A stretch of DNA of 12,206 nt from an uncultured Actinomycetes bacterium (lineage in GTDB: Bacteria; Actinomycetota; Actinomycetes; Nanopelagicales; Nanopelagicaceae), in contig CAIUHB010000082.1 of the NCBI GenBank assembly GCA_903898855.1, forward strand, positions 1 to 12,206, written 5' to 3'. The notes beneath the pieces are model-generated. The model saw only the letters and a list, made by a program, of their open reading frames with translations, was not told where the DNA came from and did no database searches. Positions within the stretch are counted from its first letter, which is position 1, and each line of letters opens with the position of its first letter. The translations under genes were made by a program, and so were the position numbers. Of the stretch, positions 6,988 through 12,206 are shown in pieces.

Positions 6988-7103
6988 AGGTCATGAGCAT
7001 CAGCGCTAAGCCTCAGCTAGCTGATCAGCAACCCTCCACCGCGGTGGGGTGCTCTGAGTGAAGACCCGGTCGAGAGCAAATCGCTTCGACAAGCGCTGGT
7101 CCC
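6988..7103 (+). promoter_or_regulatory. SAM-IV-type S-adenosylmethionine riboswitch
   Basis: The leader strongly resembles actinobacterial SAM-IV riboswitches, with TCATGAG at 6991-6997 and AGCAACCCTCC, CGCGGTGGGGTG, then GTGA and GACC downstream. Helices that can be traced by eye: P1 GGTC (6989-6992) with GACC (7063-7066); P2 ATCAGC (6999-7004) with GCTGAT (7020-7025); P3 AGCA + CCC (7027-7034) with GGG + TGCT (7047-7053); and a 3' hairpin CGCTT (7082-7086) with AAGCG (7091-7095). Known family members bind SAM and shut off methionine-related genes. No T-run follows the 3' hairpin, so control probably acts on translation of the downstream gene. CCTT at 7102-7105 can pair with the AAGG of the ribosome binding site (7118-7121). 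Confidence 0.88.
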
Positions 7104-7114
7104 TTACAGGATCC

Positions 7115-7121
7115 GGAAAGG
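7115..7121 (+). promoter_or_regulatory. Ribosome binding site of the substrate-binding protein gene, probably gated by the riboswitch
   Basis: GGAAAGG ends 10 bases before the ATG at 7132. Its AAGG can be sequestered by CCTT at 7102-7105, immediately 3' of the aptamer, giving a plausible translational off state. Confidence 0.5.
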
Positions 7122-7131
7122 CACTACAACT

Positions 7132-7980
7132 ATGAAAAAAACAACCCTTCTTGCACCAGTTGCAGCTATTGCATTGGCGCTCACATCTCTAACTGGTTCA
7201 TTCACTAGTGCATCTGCAGCTTCAACTGCCTGCACCCCAAGCACACTGAAGACAGTCACAGCTAAGACTTTGACCATTGCCACAGGTGCACCTGCCTACT
7301 CACCTTGGGTTATCGACGATAAGCCAGAGTCCGGCAAGGGCTTTGAAGCAGCTGTTGCATACGCTGTTGCAAAGAAGCTTGGTTACACCAACGCGCAAGT
7401 AAAGTGGATTCGCACAACATTTGATTCTGCAATCGCGCCAGGACCAAAGAAGTTTGACTTCAATATCCAGCAATACTCAATCACTGCAGATCGCGCAAAA
7501 GTTGTCGACTTCTCATCTGCTTACTACAAGTCCAATCAAGCAATCGTTACCTACAAGGGCAGCAAGCTTGATGGCGTAAAGAGCATCGCTGATGTGAAGG
7601 CCGCAAACGCAACAATCGGTGCAGCGGTATCTTCAACTTCACTTGATGCAGTTCAAAACCAACTTGGCGTTAAGCCACAGGTATTTAACGACAACGCCGC
7701 CGCTGTCACAGCTCTTAAGAACAAGCAAATTGATGGCCTCGTAGTTGATCTTCCAACAGCTTTCTATCTATCTGCTGCTGAAGTTCCAAATGGCATCATC
7801 GCTGGTCAATTCGCAAATGTTGATAAGGCAGATAAGGGTGCTGGTCTCTTGCTAGCAAAGAACAGCCCAATTACTGCGTGCGTCACCAAGGCACTTGATG
7901 CAGTTCGTTCAAGCGGAGAATTGGCAACAATTACCTCTAAGTGGCTCACTGCATCAGCTGGTGCACCAGTACTTAAGTAA
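7132..7980 (+). CDS. Secreted amino-acid ABC transporter substrate-binding protein (PAAT family, SBP family 3)
   Basis: A 282-residue extracellular solute-binding protein. Residues 1-30 form a Sec signal peptide: MKK, a hydrophobic stretch, and an ASA-A cleavage site. The mature part follows the type-3 bacterial fold with TIATGAPAYSPWV (48-60), GFEAAVAYAVAKKLG (70-84), SITADRAKVVDFS (116-128, R121 being the usual carboxylate-binding Arg) and DGLVVDLPTAFY (201-212). There is no lipobox, although the organism looks Gram-positive. Instead two cysteines, C34 just after cleavage and C250, could form a disulfide; related actinobacterial proteins share this pattern. It is the first gene after the SAM riboswitch, and permease and ATPase genes follow, so methionine or a related sulfur amino acid is the predicted ligand. 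The ligand prediction rests on regulation, not on binding-site residues. Confidence 0.9.
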   Translation: MKKTTLLAPVAAIALALTSLTGSFTSASAASTACTPSTLKTVTAKTLTIATGAPAYSPWVIDDKPESGKGFEAAVAYAVAKKLGYTNAQVKWIRTTFDSAIAPGPKKFDFNIQQYSITADRAKVVDFSSAYYKSNQAIVTYKGSKLDGVKSIADVKAANATIGAAVSSTSLDAVQNQLGVKPQVFNDNAAAVTALKNKQIDGLVVDLPTAFYLSAAEVPNGIIAGQFANVDKADKGAGLLLAKNSPITACVTKALDAVRSSGELATITSKWLTASAGAPVLK

Positions 7981-7991
7981 TAAATACTCAC

Positions 7992-7997
7992 TAAACT
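7992..7997 (+). promoter_or_regulatory. Possible internal -10 element giving a leaderless permease transcript
   Basis: TAAACT at 7992-7997 (TAnnnT) ends six bases before the ATG at 8004, the same spacing as at the gene starting at 5790. There is no clear -35 and no usable ribosome binding site (AGG at 7998-8000 is only three bases from the ATG). If active, it would let the permease and later genes be made independently of the riboswitch. Confidence 0.3.
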
Positions 7998-8003
7998 AGG
8001 CAT

Positions 8004-8918
8004 ATGTCTAACGAGGTAGGGCGCGAGGATGGGATTACCCCCAACCCCGCGCCTTACTCTTTTGGTGGGGAGTGGTCACCAAGCCAGATTGAGATCGAGC
8101 GACGCGCAGCGCGTAAGAAGAAGGTAAGAAAGAACGCTCTCATAGCCGCGTTCTCTAGCGTCCTAGTTCTCGGCACTCTGGCAACAATCGTTGTTACTTC
8201 ACCAGGTTGGAAAGTTTTATCCGCGACCTTCTTCCATTGGTCATATGGATTTAAAGTCTTGCCGCAGATATTGGTTGGATTCTTCGAGTCCAATGTAATT
8301 CTTACAGTGATTGCCTCTATCTCAGTCGCCTGCTTTGGTCTCATCATCGCTTTGATTCGAACCTCCAGGTCAGCGGCGCTCACGCCATTTCGGATTTTGG
8401 CCACGCTCTATGTTGATCTTTTTCGCGGCATTCCGATGTTGCTCGTTATTTTCTTAGTCGGCTTTGGCATTCCGGCCCTTCAGCTAAAGGGCGTAACCAA
8501 CAATGTATTTATTCTTGGCATTATCGCTGTGATTATTACCTACAGCGCTTATGTAGCTGAGGTAATTAGAAGTGGAATTCTGACAGTCCACCCAAGTCAG
8601 CGAGCAGCCGCACGTTCATTAGGGCTTTCGAATTTTCAGACACTTCGCCATGTGGTCCTGCCACAGGCGATTCGACGAGTTACGCCGCCACTGCTCAATG
8701 ATCTAGTGGCTTTAATTAAAGATACCGGCCTGGTCTCGATTCTCGGAGTTACAGATGCAATTCGCGCCGCTCAAATTGAGGCGAGTCGAACTTTTAATTA
8801 CACCCCATATGTAATGGCAGCCATCATATTTTTGTCAGTGACTATTCCTTTGACGCGTTTTACTGATCGAACTCTTCGAAAGTCAATCGAGCGTCAGAAT
8901 GCGCAGGGCCAGGCATGA
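8004..8918 (+). CDS. Amino-acid ABC transporter permease (HisM/GlnP-like)
   Basis: A 304-residue membrane subunit of a polar-amino-acid ABC importer. After a charged cytoplasmic N-terminus (1-43, with the basic run RRAARKKKVRK), hydrophobic segments lie at about 44-65, 92-118, 135-157, 168-187 and 268-285. The EAA-loop coupling motif that docks on the ATPase is clear: EVIRSGILTVHPSQRAAARS at 186-205, then LGL at 206-208. It is longer than simple GlnP-type permeases of about 220 residues because of the N-terminal extension and additional first helix. It begins 23 bp after the binding-protein gene and its stop overlaps the ATPase start (ATGA). No second permease is present, so it likely acts as a homodimer. 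The start is ATG 8004, without a good ribosome binding site. Confidence 0.9.
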   Translation: MSNEVGREDGITPNPAPYSFGGEWSPSQIEIERRAARKKKVRKNALIAAFSSVLVLGTLATIVVTSPGWKVLSATFFHWSYGFKVLPQILVGFFESNVILTVIASISVACFGLIIALIRTSRSAALTPFRILATLYVDLFRGIPMLLVIFLVGFGIPALQLKGVTNNVFILGIIAVIITYSAYVAEVIRSGILTVHPSQRAAARSLGLSNFQTLRHVVLPQAIRRVTPPLLNDLVALIKDTGLVSILGVTDAIRAAQIEASRTFNYTPYVMAAIIFLSVTIPLTRFTDRTLRKSIERQNAQGQA

Positions 8919-9664
8919 GTATCCCGGTTCTAGAAATTAATGAAGTGCGTAAAGCATTTGGTTCAGAAGTTGTTCTGGAAGATATCTCTATTACCGTCCC
9001 AGAACACACAGCGACGGTTTTGATTGGTGCTTCAGGTTCAGGCAAGTCCACCCTGCTTCGCTGCATAAATCTGCTCGAGCTAATTGATGACGGCACTATC
9101 AAATTAGATGGCGAGGAGATCACCTCTGTTGAGACCAACCCTGATGAGGTTCGTCGTAAACTTGGCATGGTATTTCAATCCTTCAATCTCTTTCCGCATA
9201 TGAAAGTTCTCGAGAACATCATTCTCGCTCCGATGAAGGTTCATGGCCTAAGTCGGGAAGAAGCTTCCGAAAAGGCGATCGAGCTACTTAAACGCTTTGG
9301 ACTAAACGAGAAGGCAGATCAATATCCAGATCGCCTTAGTGGTGGTCAACAACAACGTGTTGCCATAATCCGCTCGCTCGCAGTCGAGCCGCGCCTGCTC
9401 CTTCTCGATGAAGTTACCTCCGCCTTGGATCCAGTCTTAGTAAATGAAGTACTGAGTACTGTGCGAGATTTAAAGGATCACGGCATGACCATGGTCTTGG
9501 CTACCCACGAAATGGGATTTGCTAAGCAAGTTGCCGACGAGGTCTGCTTCCTAGAGAAGGGCAGAATCTTGGAGTGGGGTTCACCAGAACAGATGCTGGA
9601 GAATCCAACTAACCCACGCACCAAGGACTTCCTTAAGCGAGTTCATGAGGCTGGTCGCCTGTAG
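8915..9664 (+). CDS. Amino-acid ABC transporter ATP-binding protein (GlnQ/HisP-like)
   Basis: A 249-residue ABC ATPase that powers the importer. It has Walker A GASGSGKST at 38-46, the Q-loop at Q88 in VFQSFNLFPH, signature LSGGQQQR at 141-148, Walker B LLLLDE at 161-166 and the H-loop His198. The residue after the Walker B Glu is Val (DEVTSALD) where many family members have Pro, which is seen in other actinobacterial homologues and should not affect catalysis. It starts within the permease stop (4-base overlap) and its TAG shares a base with the GTG of the next gene, so all are coupled. The length and the NPTNPRTKDFLKRV end are normal for PAAT-family ATPases. Confidence 0.95.
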   Translation: MSIPVLEINEVRKAFGSEVVLEDISITVPEHTATVLIGASGSGKSTLLRCINLLELIDDGTIKLDGEEITSVETNPDEVRRKLGMVFQSFNLFPHMKVLENIILAPMKVHGLSREEASEKAIELLKRFGLNEKADQYPDRLSGGQQQRVAIIRSLAVEPRLLLLDEVTSALDPVLVNEVLSTVRDLKDHGMTMVLATHEMGFAKQVADEVCFLEKGRILEWGSPEQMLENPTNPRTKDFLKRVHEAGRL

Positions 9665-10458
9665 TGAACTTCGAGATCATTCCTGGCTCGCCGGAATCTC
9701 CAGTAATCCTTCACGTTCCACATTCCTCACGTTTCATTCCCGCTGAAATTCGCAACGAGATTCTGCTGACGGATGCCGAATTAGCTAGCGAACTCGACTC
9801 GATGACCGATAGTAAAACCGATGAGATTGCCTTTGCCGCAGCAGATAAGTCGAATATTCGCCCATGGGTATTTATCAATAGATATTCCCGATTGGTCATT
9901 GACCCAGAACGTTTTCCAGATGACCGAGAAATCATGAACAAAGTAGGCATGGGCGCGGTCTATCGCAAAACTTCCACTGGTAAAGATTTACGAGCGCCCA
10001 ACTTTATGGGCGAAAAGAAGTTGCTGGACTCTTACTTCCACCCTTACGCAAATGCCCTAGAAACACTGGTTTCAGAGCGACTTTCGGCGCTTGGGGGAGT
10101 GACGATAATTGATGTGCACTCTTATCGAACCGAACAACATGAGAATGCAGTCAACCATGGTCAACGCCGCCCGGCGATATGTATTGGTACCGATGAATTT
10201 CATACCGATAATCAATTAACTTCTGCTGCCGAAGAGAGCTTTGCGCAGTTGGGCGATACATTTCTTAACCAACCCTACGCCGGTACTTACGTGCCTTTGA
10301 AGTACTACGGATTAAATCCCATGGTTCAATCCATCATGATGGAGACTCGGGCAGATACCTTCGTGGACCAGAATTTAGAATTACATGAGGGTGCTTCCCG
10401 CGTAATTGGCGGGCTCACGGCACTCATCTCGCGGGTTAGAATTAGTTATGAGCAATAA
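9664..10458 (+). CDS. N-formylglutamate amidohydrolase-family protein
   Basis: A 264-residue protein of the N-formylglutamate amidohydrolase family, metal-dependent hydrolases that remove formate from N-formyl amino acids. Family marks are HVPHSSRFIP at 17-26, the SMTDSKTDE stretch at 46-54, NRYSRLVIDPERF at 72-84, IIDVHSY at 148-154, NQPYAGTYVP at 202-211 and METRAD at 226-231; His17/His20, Asp150/His152 and Glu227 are candidate metal or catalytic residues. It starts at GTG 9664, overlapping the ATPase stop by one base. The family is best known in histidine degradation, but no hut genes are present; it sits inside a SAM-riboswitch operon with a transporter and metZ. That context suggests a different N-formyl substrate, N-formylmethionine being the obvious candidate. 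The family call is firm, the substrate is inference. Confidence 0.85.
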   Translation: MNFEIIPGSPESPVILHVPHSSRFIPAEIRNEILLTDAELASELDSMTDSKTDEIAFAAADKSNIRPWVFINRYSRLVIDPERFPDDREIMNKVGMGAVYRKTSTGKDLRAPNFMGEKKLLDSYFHPYANALETLVSERLSALGGVTIIDVHSYRTEQHENAVNHGQRRPAICIGTDEFHTDNQLTSAAEESFAQLGDTFLNQPYAGTYVPLKYYGLNPMVQSIMMETRADTFVDQNLELHEGASRVIGGLTALISRVRISYEQ

Positions 10459-11671
10459 GCCCTGGGGATATCAAGACGGATCTCGTCGCGATGAACCAAC
10501 CTGGGAGCTCGATCCACAAACTAAGTCCGTTCGCGCTGGACTTACTCGTTCTGGCTTTGGTGAAACTTCTGAGGCACTCTTTCTTAATTCTGGATTTACT
10601 TATTCCTCCGCGGAAGAAGCAACTGCCTCTTTTGCCGAAGAGACCGAACATTATCTTTATAGCCGCTTCCATAATCCCACTGTCGCTATGTTTGAAAATC
10701 GACTTGCCGCTCTGGAGGGCGCCGAGCGATGCGTTGCAACCGCCTCTGGAATGGCTGCCATGTTTGCCTCGGTTGCATGCCTGGTTTCACAAGGAGATCG
10801 AATCGTGGCATCGGCTGCCATGTTCTCCTCTTGCCACGTAGTTTTAACCGAAATATTGCCTAAATGGGGCGTCGAGACGGTCCTAGTTAAAGCTGATGAT
10901 CTTGAAGGATGGAAGCGCGAGCTCTCCAAACCCACCAAGGTTGTCTTTATCGAAACACCTAGCAATCCACTACTTGAAATCACAGATATTAAATTAGTCA
11001 GCGAGTTGGCCCACAAAGCTGGAGCCACAGTTATCGTCGATAACGTTATGGCCTCCACCGTCTTGCAAAAGCCGCTCCAACTTGGTGCCGATGTTGTTAT
11101 GTATTCCACTACCAAACATATTGATGGCCAGGGCCGAGTTCTTGGTGGAGCGCTTCTTGGTTCACAAGAATATTTCTCAGAATCACTACTTCCATTCCTT
11201 CGCCACACCGGCCCTTCCATGAGTGCCTTTAATGCTTGGGTACTAGTGAAGTCACTTGAAACTTTACATATGCGAGTCGATCACATGGTGAAGTCAGCGG
11301 CTGCCGTTGCAGAATTTCTCGATTCACATTCGAAGATTTCATTCGTTCGCTACCCAGGCCTTAAGAGCCATCCATCGCACGCACTGGCTATGCAGCAGAT
11401 GAATAACCAAGGTGGATCAATGTTAGGTTTTGAAGTTAAAGGCGGGCAAGAAGCGGCATTTGCATTGATGAATAAATTACGCGTCATTGATATTTCAAAT
11501 AATCTTGGTGACAGTAAATCTTTAATAACTCATCCTGCGAGTTCAACACATCGACGTCTTGCACCAGAAGTTCAATTGCAGATGGGAATAACTACAGGAG
11601 TACTTCGCCTTTCCATTGGCTTGGAAGCGGCGAGCGACCTCATCAAAGACCTTGAAATCGCACTTTCCTAA
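10448..11671 (+). CDS. metZ: O-succinylhomoserine sulfhydrylase-type PLP enzyme
   Basis: A 407-residue Cys/Met-metabolism PLP enzyme (fold type I). The PLP-binding lysine is K223 in STTKHIDGQGR (220-230); the DGQGR that follows is characteristic of MetZ, which makes homocysteine from O-succinylhomoserine and sulfide. Other family blocks are YSRFHNPTVAMFENRLAALE (71-90), TASGMAA (98-104), FIETPSNPLLE (167-177) and VDNV (197-200). I chose ATG 10448 (MSNKPWG), which overlaps the upstream stop by 11 bases, over a TTG 42 bases upstream that would overlap by 53. It is the last gene of the riboswitch operon, consistent with a methionine role. O-acetylhomoserine sulfhydrylase, cystathionine gamma-synthase or methionine gamma-lyase activity cannot be fully excluded by eye. 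Confidence 0.88.
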   Translation: MSNKPWGYQDGSRRDEPTWELDPQTKSVRAGLTRSGFGETSEALFLNSGFTYSSAEEATASFAEETEHYLYSRFHNPTVAMFENRLAALEGAERCVATASGMAAMFASVACLVSQGDRIVASAAMFSSCHVVLTEILPKWGVETVLVKADDLEGWKRELSKPTKVVFIETPSNPLLEITDIKLVSELAHKAGATVIVDNVMASTVLQKPLQLGADVVMYSTTKHIDGQGRVLGGALLGSQEYFSESLLPFLRHTGPSMSAFNAWVLVKSLETLHMRVDHMVKSAAAVAEFLDSHSKISFVRYPGLKSHPSHALAMQQMNNQGGSMLGFEVKGGQEAAFALMNKLRVIDISNNLGDSKSLITHPASSTHRRLAPEVQLQMGITTGVLRLSIGLEAASDLIKDLEIALS

Positions 11672-11678
11672 GTTTTTT
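11651..11678 (+). terminator. Possible intrinsic terminator overlapping the metZ stop
   Basis: CTTGAAA (11651-11657) can pair with TTTC (11664-11667) and, after a 2-nt bulge, AAG (11670-11672). A run of six T follows at 11673-11678. The stem is AT-rich and bulged, so it is only a moderate candidate for ending the operon. Confidence 0.4.
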
Positions 11679-11765
11679 CTACTTACACTCTTGTAATTCA
11701 CGCTCAAAAATTGGGACTTCCCAAAGCGGCATTTTTATGCTTCTCACGCTCAATTTTAGAATTGT

Positions 11766-11806
11766 CTCTCATGGGGTGAGTTGGATTTCTCACCCATAAA
11801 CGAGAG
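11766..11806 (+). other. Nested stem-loop in the intergenic region
   Basis: An outer helix CTCTC (11766-11770) with GAGAG (11802-11806) encloses an inner helix GGGTGAG (11774-11780) with CTCACCC (11789-11795) and an 8-nt loop. Two stacked, nested GC-containing helices are unlikely by chance in a short stretch and suggest a structured RNA. Confidence 0.45.
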
Positions 11807-11844
11807 GTTCCCCCACTTGTTGCGCGCAAGGAAGAGCTTGGATC

Positions 11845-11862
11845 TACGTTCATTCGAACGTA
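11845..11862 (+). repeat. Hairpin, first copy of a paired hairpin motif
   Basis: TACGTTC (11845-11851) pairs perfectly with GAACGTA (11856-11862) over the loop ATTC. Its 16-base core differs from the terminator hairpin 36 bp downstream at three positions; two of these are the two sides of one base pair, the third is in the loop. Confidence 0.55.
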
Positions 11863-11881
11863 TCTTCGCCATGCGTAACTC

Positions 11882-11907
11882 ACGCTCATTTGAGCGTAAT
11901 TTTTTTT
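11882..11907 (+). terminator. Strong intrinsic terminator
   Basis: ACGCTC (11882-11887) pairs with GAGCGT (11892-11897) over the loop ATTT, followed by AA and eight T residues (11900-11907). This is the clearest rho-independent terminator in the window. It lies about 80 bp before the ATG of the next gene, so it ends either an RNA made from the intergenic region or read-through from metZ; it could also act as an attenuator for the downstream gene. Confidence 0.75.
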
Positions 11908-11972
11908 ACAAAATGAAACTCTCCTTATTACTAAGTGCGTATTGGATATCGCTGCGCTCACGCCAAGCTCAC

Positions 11973-11977
11973 GGAAG
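11973..11977 (+). promoter_or_regulatory. Ribosome binding site of the 3' partial secreted-protein gene
   Basis: GGAAG at 11973-11977 lies eight bases before the ATG at 11986 and decides this start over an upstream in-frame GTG at 11935, which has no such motif. Confidence 0.5.
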
Positions 11978-11985
11978 TCTCGCTG

Positions 11986-12206
11986 ATGCTTAAAGGGTGG
12001 CCATTTAAAATCGAGAGCCAATGGGCCGAACGCATCGTTCGCACTTTGGTTACCGTCTTTGTGCTGGGATTTATTCAAAATGCTTTTGCAGCTCCTGAGG
12101 CTTTTGCACTTCCTGCGCCACCAGCAATTTCGATTGTTGGAAACAATATCCAAACAACCTTTGGCCAGCCGGCTTCAACGACAGTAACGACATCGGGTGG
12201 ATCAAC
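11986..12206 (+). CDS. Secreted protein of unknown function, 3' partial
   Basis: An open frame running off the right edge, with 73 codons visible. After a charged N-terminus (MLKGWPFKIESQWAERIVR) comes a hydrophobic core at about 20-30 (TLVTVFVLGFI) and two possible signal-peptidase sites, AFA at 33-35 and AFA at 39-41. The visible mature part is rich in Pro, Thr and Ser (LPAPPAISIVGNNIQTTFGQ, then a Thr/Ser/Gly-rich stretch), a style seen in extracellular or surface proteins with beta-sandwich repeats. I do not recognise the protein. It starts at ATG 11986 behind GGAAG and follows the terminator hairpin at 11882-11907. Function and full length are unknown. Confidence 0.65.
   Translation, partial: MLKGWPFKIESQWAERIVRTLVTVFVLGFIQNAFAAPEAFALPAPPAISIVGNNIQTTFGQPASTTVTTSGGS

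Larger units (their letters stand above)
11672..11985. other. 314-bp gene-free stretch rich in hairpins
   Basis: No convincing protein is encoded here; the open frames on either strand are out of keeping with known proteins and are broken by hairpin sequence. What it holds: a short hairpin TTGGG/CCCAA (11711-11724); a nested helix at 11766-11806; a palindromic CTTG...CAAG hairpin (11816-11830); a 7-bp hairpin at 11845-11862; a terminator hairpin at 11882-11907; and three copies of TCACGCTCA (11698, 11744, 11880). Either a small RNA or a long structured leader of the next gene would fit. I recognise no known RNA family. Confidence 0.5.

Noticed and set aside
10406..10447. TTG-initiated N-terminal extension of metZ
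   Set aside because: It would overlap the amidohydrolase by 53 bases, adds no family-like sequence, and an ATG at 10448 gives the usual start position.
10657..11220. 187-codon minus strand frame inside metZ
   Set aside because: Shadow of the metZ coding strand; low-complexity Ser/Thr-rich translation and no start signal.
11781..11993. 70-codon + strand frame with a repeated RSFER stretch
   Set aside because: It starts at TTG with no ribosome binding site, and the repeat is simply translation of the twin hairpins; it crosses a strong terminator and overlaps the next gene's start.
11704..12153. 149-codon open frame on the minus strand
   Set aside because: It runs antisense through the hairpin region, terminator and secreted-protein gene; its composition looks like chance translation and no family is recognisable.
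1..12206. CRISPR array, insertion sequence, tRNA or rRNA
   Set aside because: No regularly spaced repeats, transposase motifs, terminal inverted repeats or recognisable tRNA/rRNA sequence were found on reading both strands.

Overview
The window reads as the chromosome of a low-to-mid GC actinobacterium. The evidence is a SAM-IV-type riboswitch (a class typical of Actinobacteria), a short-spaced TAnnnT promoter consistent with leaderless transcription, tight ATGA/TAATG gene overlaps, and a GC content that looks near one half. The compact style and protein flavour resemble freshwater acI-type (Nanopelagicales-like) Actinobacteria. That placement is inference.

Left block (1-6916), acyl-CoA and aromatic catabolism. 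On the + strand: the 3' end of an ATP-grasp (ADP-forming) acyl-CoA synthetase, an AMP-forming acyl-CoA ligase, and the large subunit of a B12-dependent acyl-CoA mutase. On the - strand, converging on the mutase with a 7-bp gap: a MeaB/ArgK-type GTPase followed by an acyl-CoA ligase that resembles 2-aminobenzoate(anthranilate)-CoA ligases. Diverging from the GTPase on the + strand: the separate B12-binding small subunit of the mutase, then a short tryptophan 2,3-dioxygenase-like haem protein. Mutase large subunit, chaperone and small subunit are thus all present but interleaved across strands. The dioxygenase plus the anthranilate-type ligase hint at a tryptophan-to-anthraniloyl-CoA route, but no kynurenine formamidase or kynureninase is seen here.

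Right block (6917-11671), a methionine/sulfur amino-acid operon. A SAM-IV-type riboswitch precedes five tightly packed genes: secreted substrate-binding protein, ABC permease, ABC ATPase, an N-formylglutamate-amidohydrolase-family protein and an O-succinylhomoserine sulfhydrylase-type PLP enzyme (MetZ). The layout suggests SAM-repressed import of methionine or a methionine-related compound, possibly with deformylation of an N-formyl amino acid, beside direct sulfhydrylation for methionine synthesis.

Right end (11672-12206): a 314-bp non-coding stretch rich in hairpins, including two near-identical ones with a compensatory base-pair change and a strong intrinsic terminator, followed by the start of a secreted protein cut by the window edge.

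The points most worth a second look are the amidohydrolase inside a SAM-regulated uptake operon, the mutase that keeps the methylmalonyl-type carboxylate-binding residues but has lost many usual CoA contacts, and the dioxygenase-like protein with a degenerate substrate loop.
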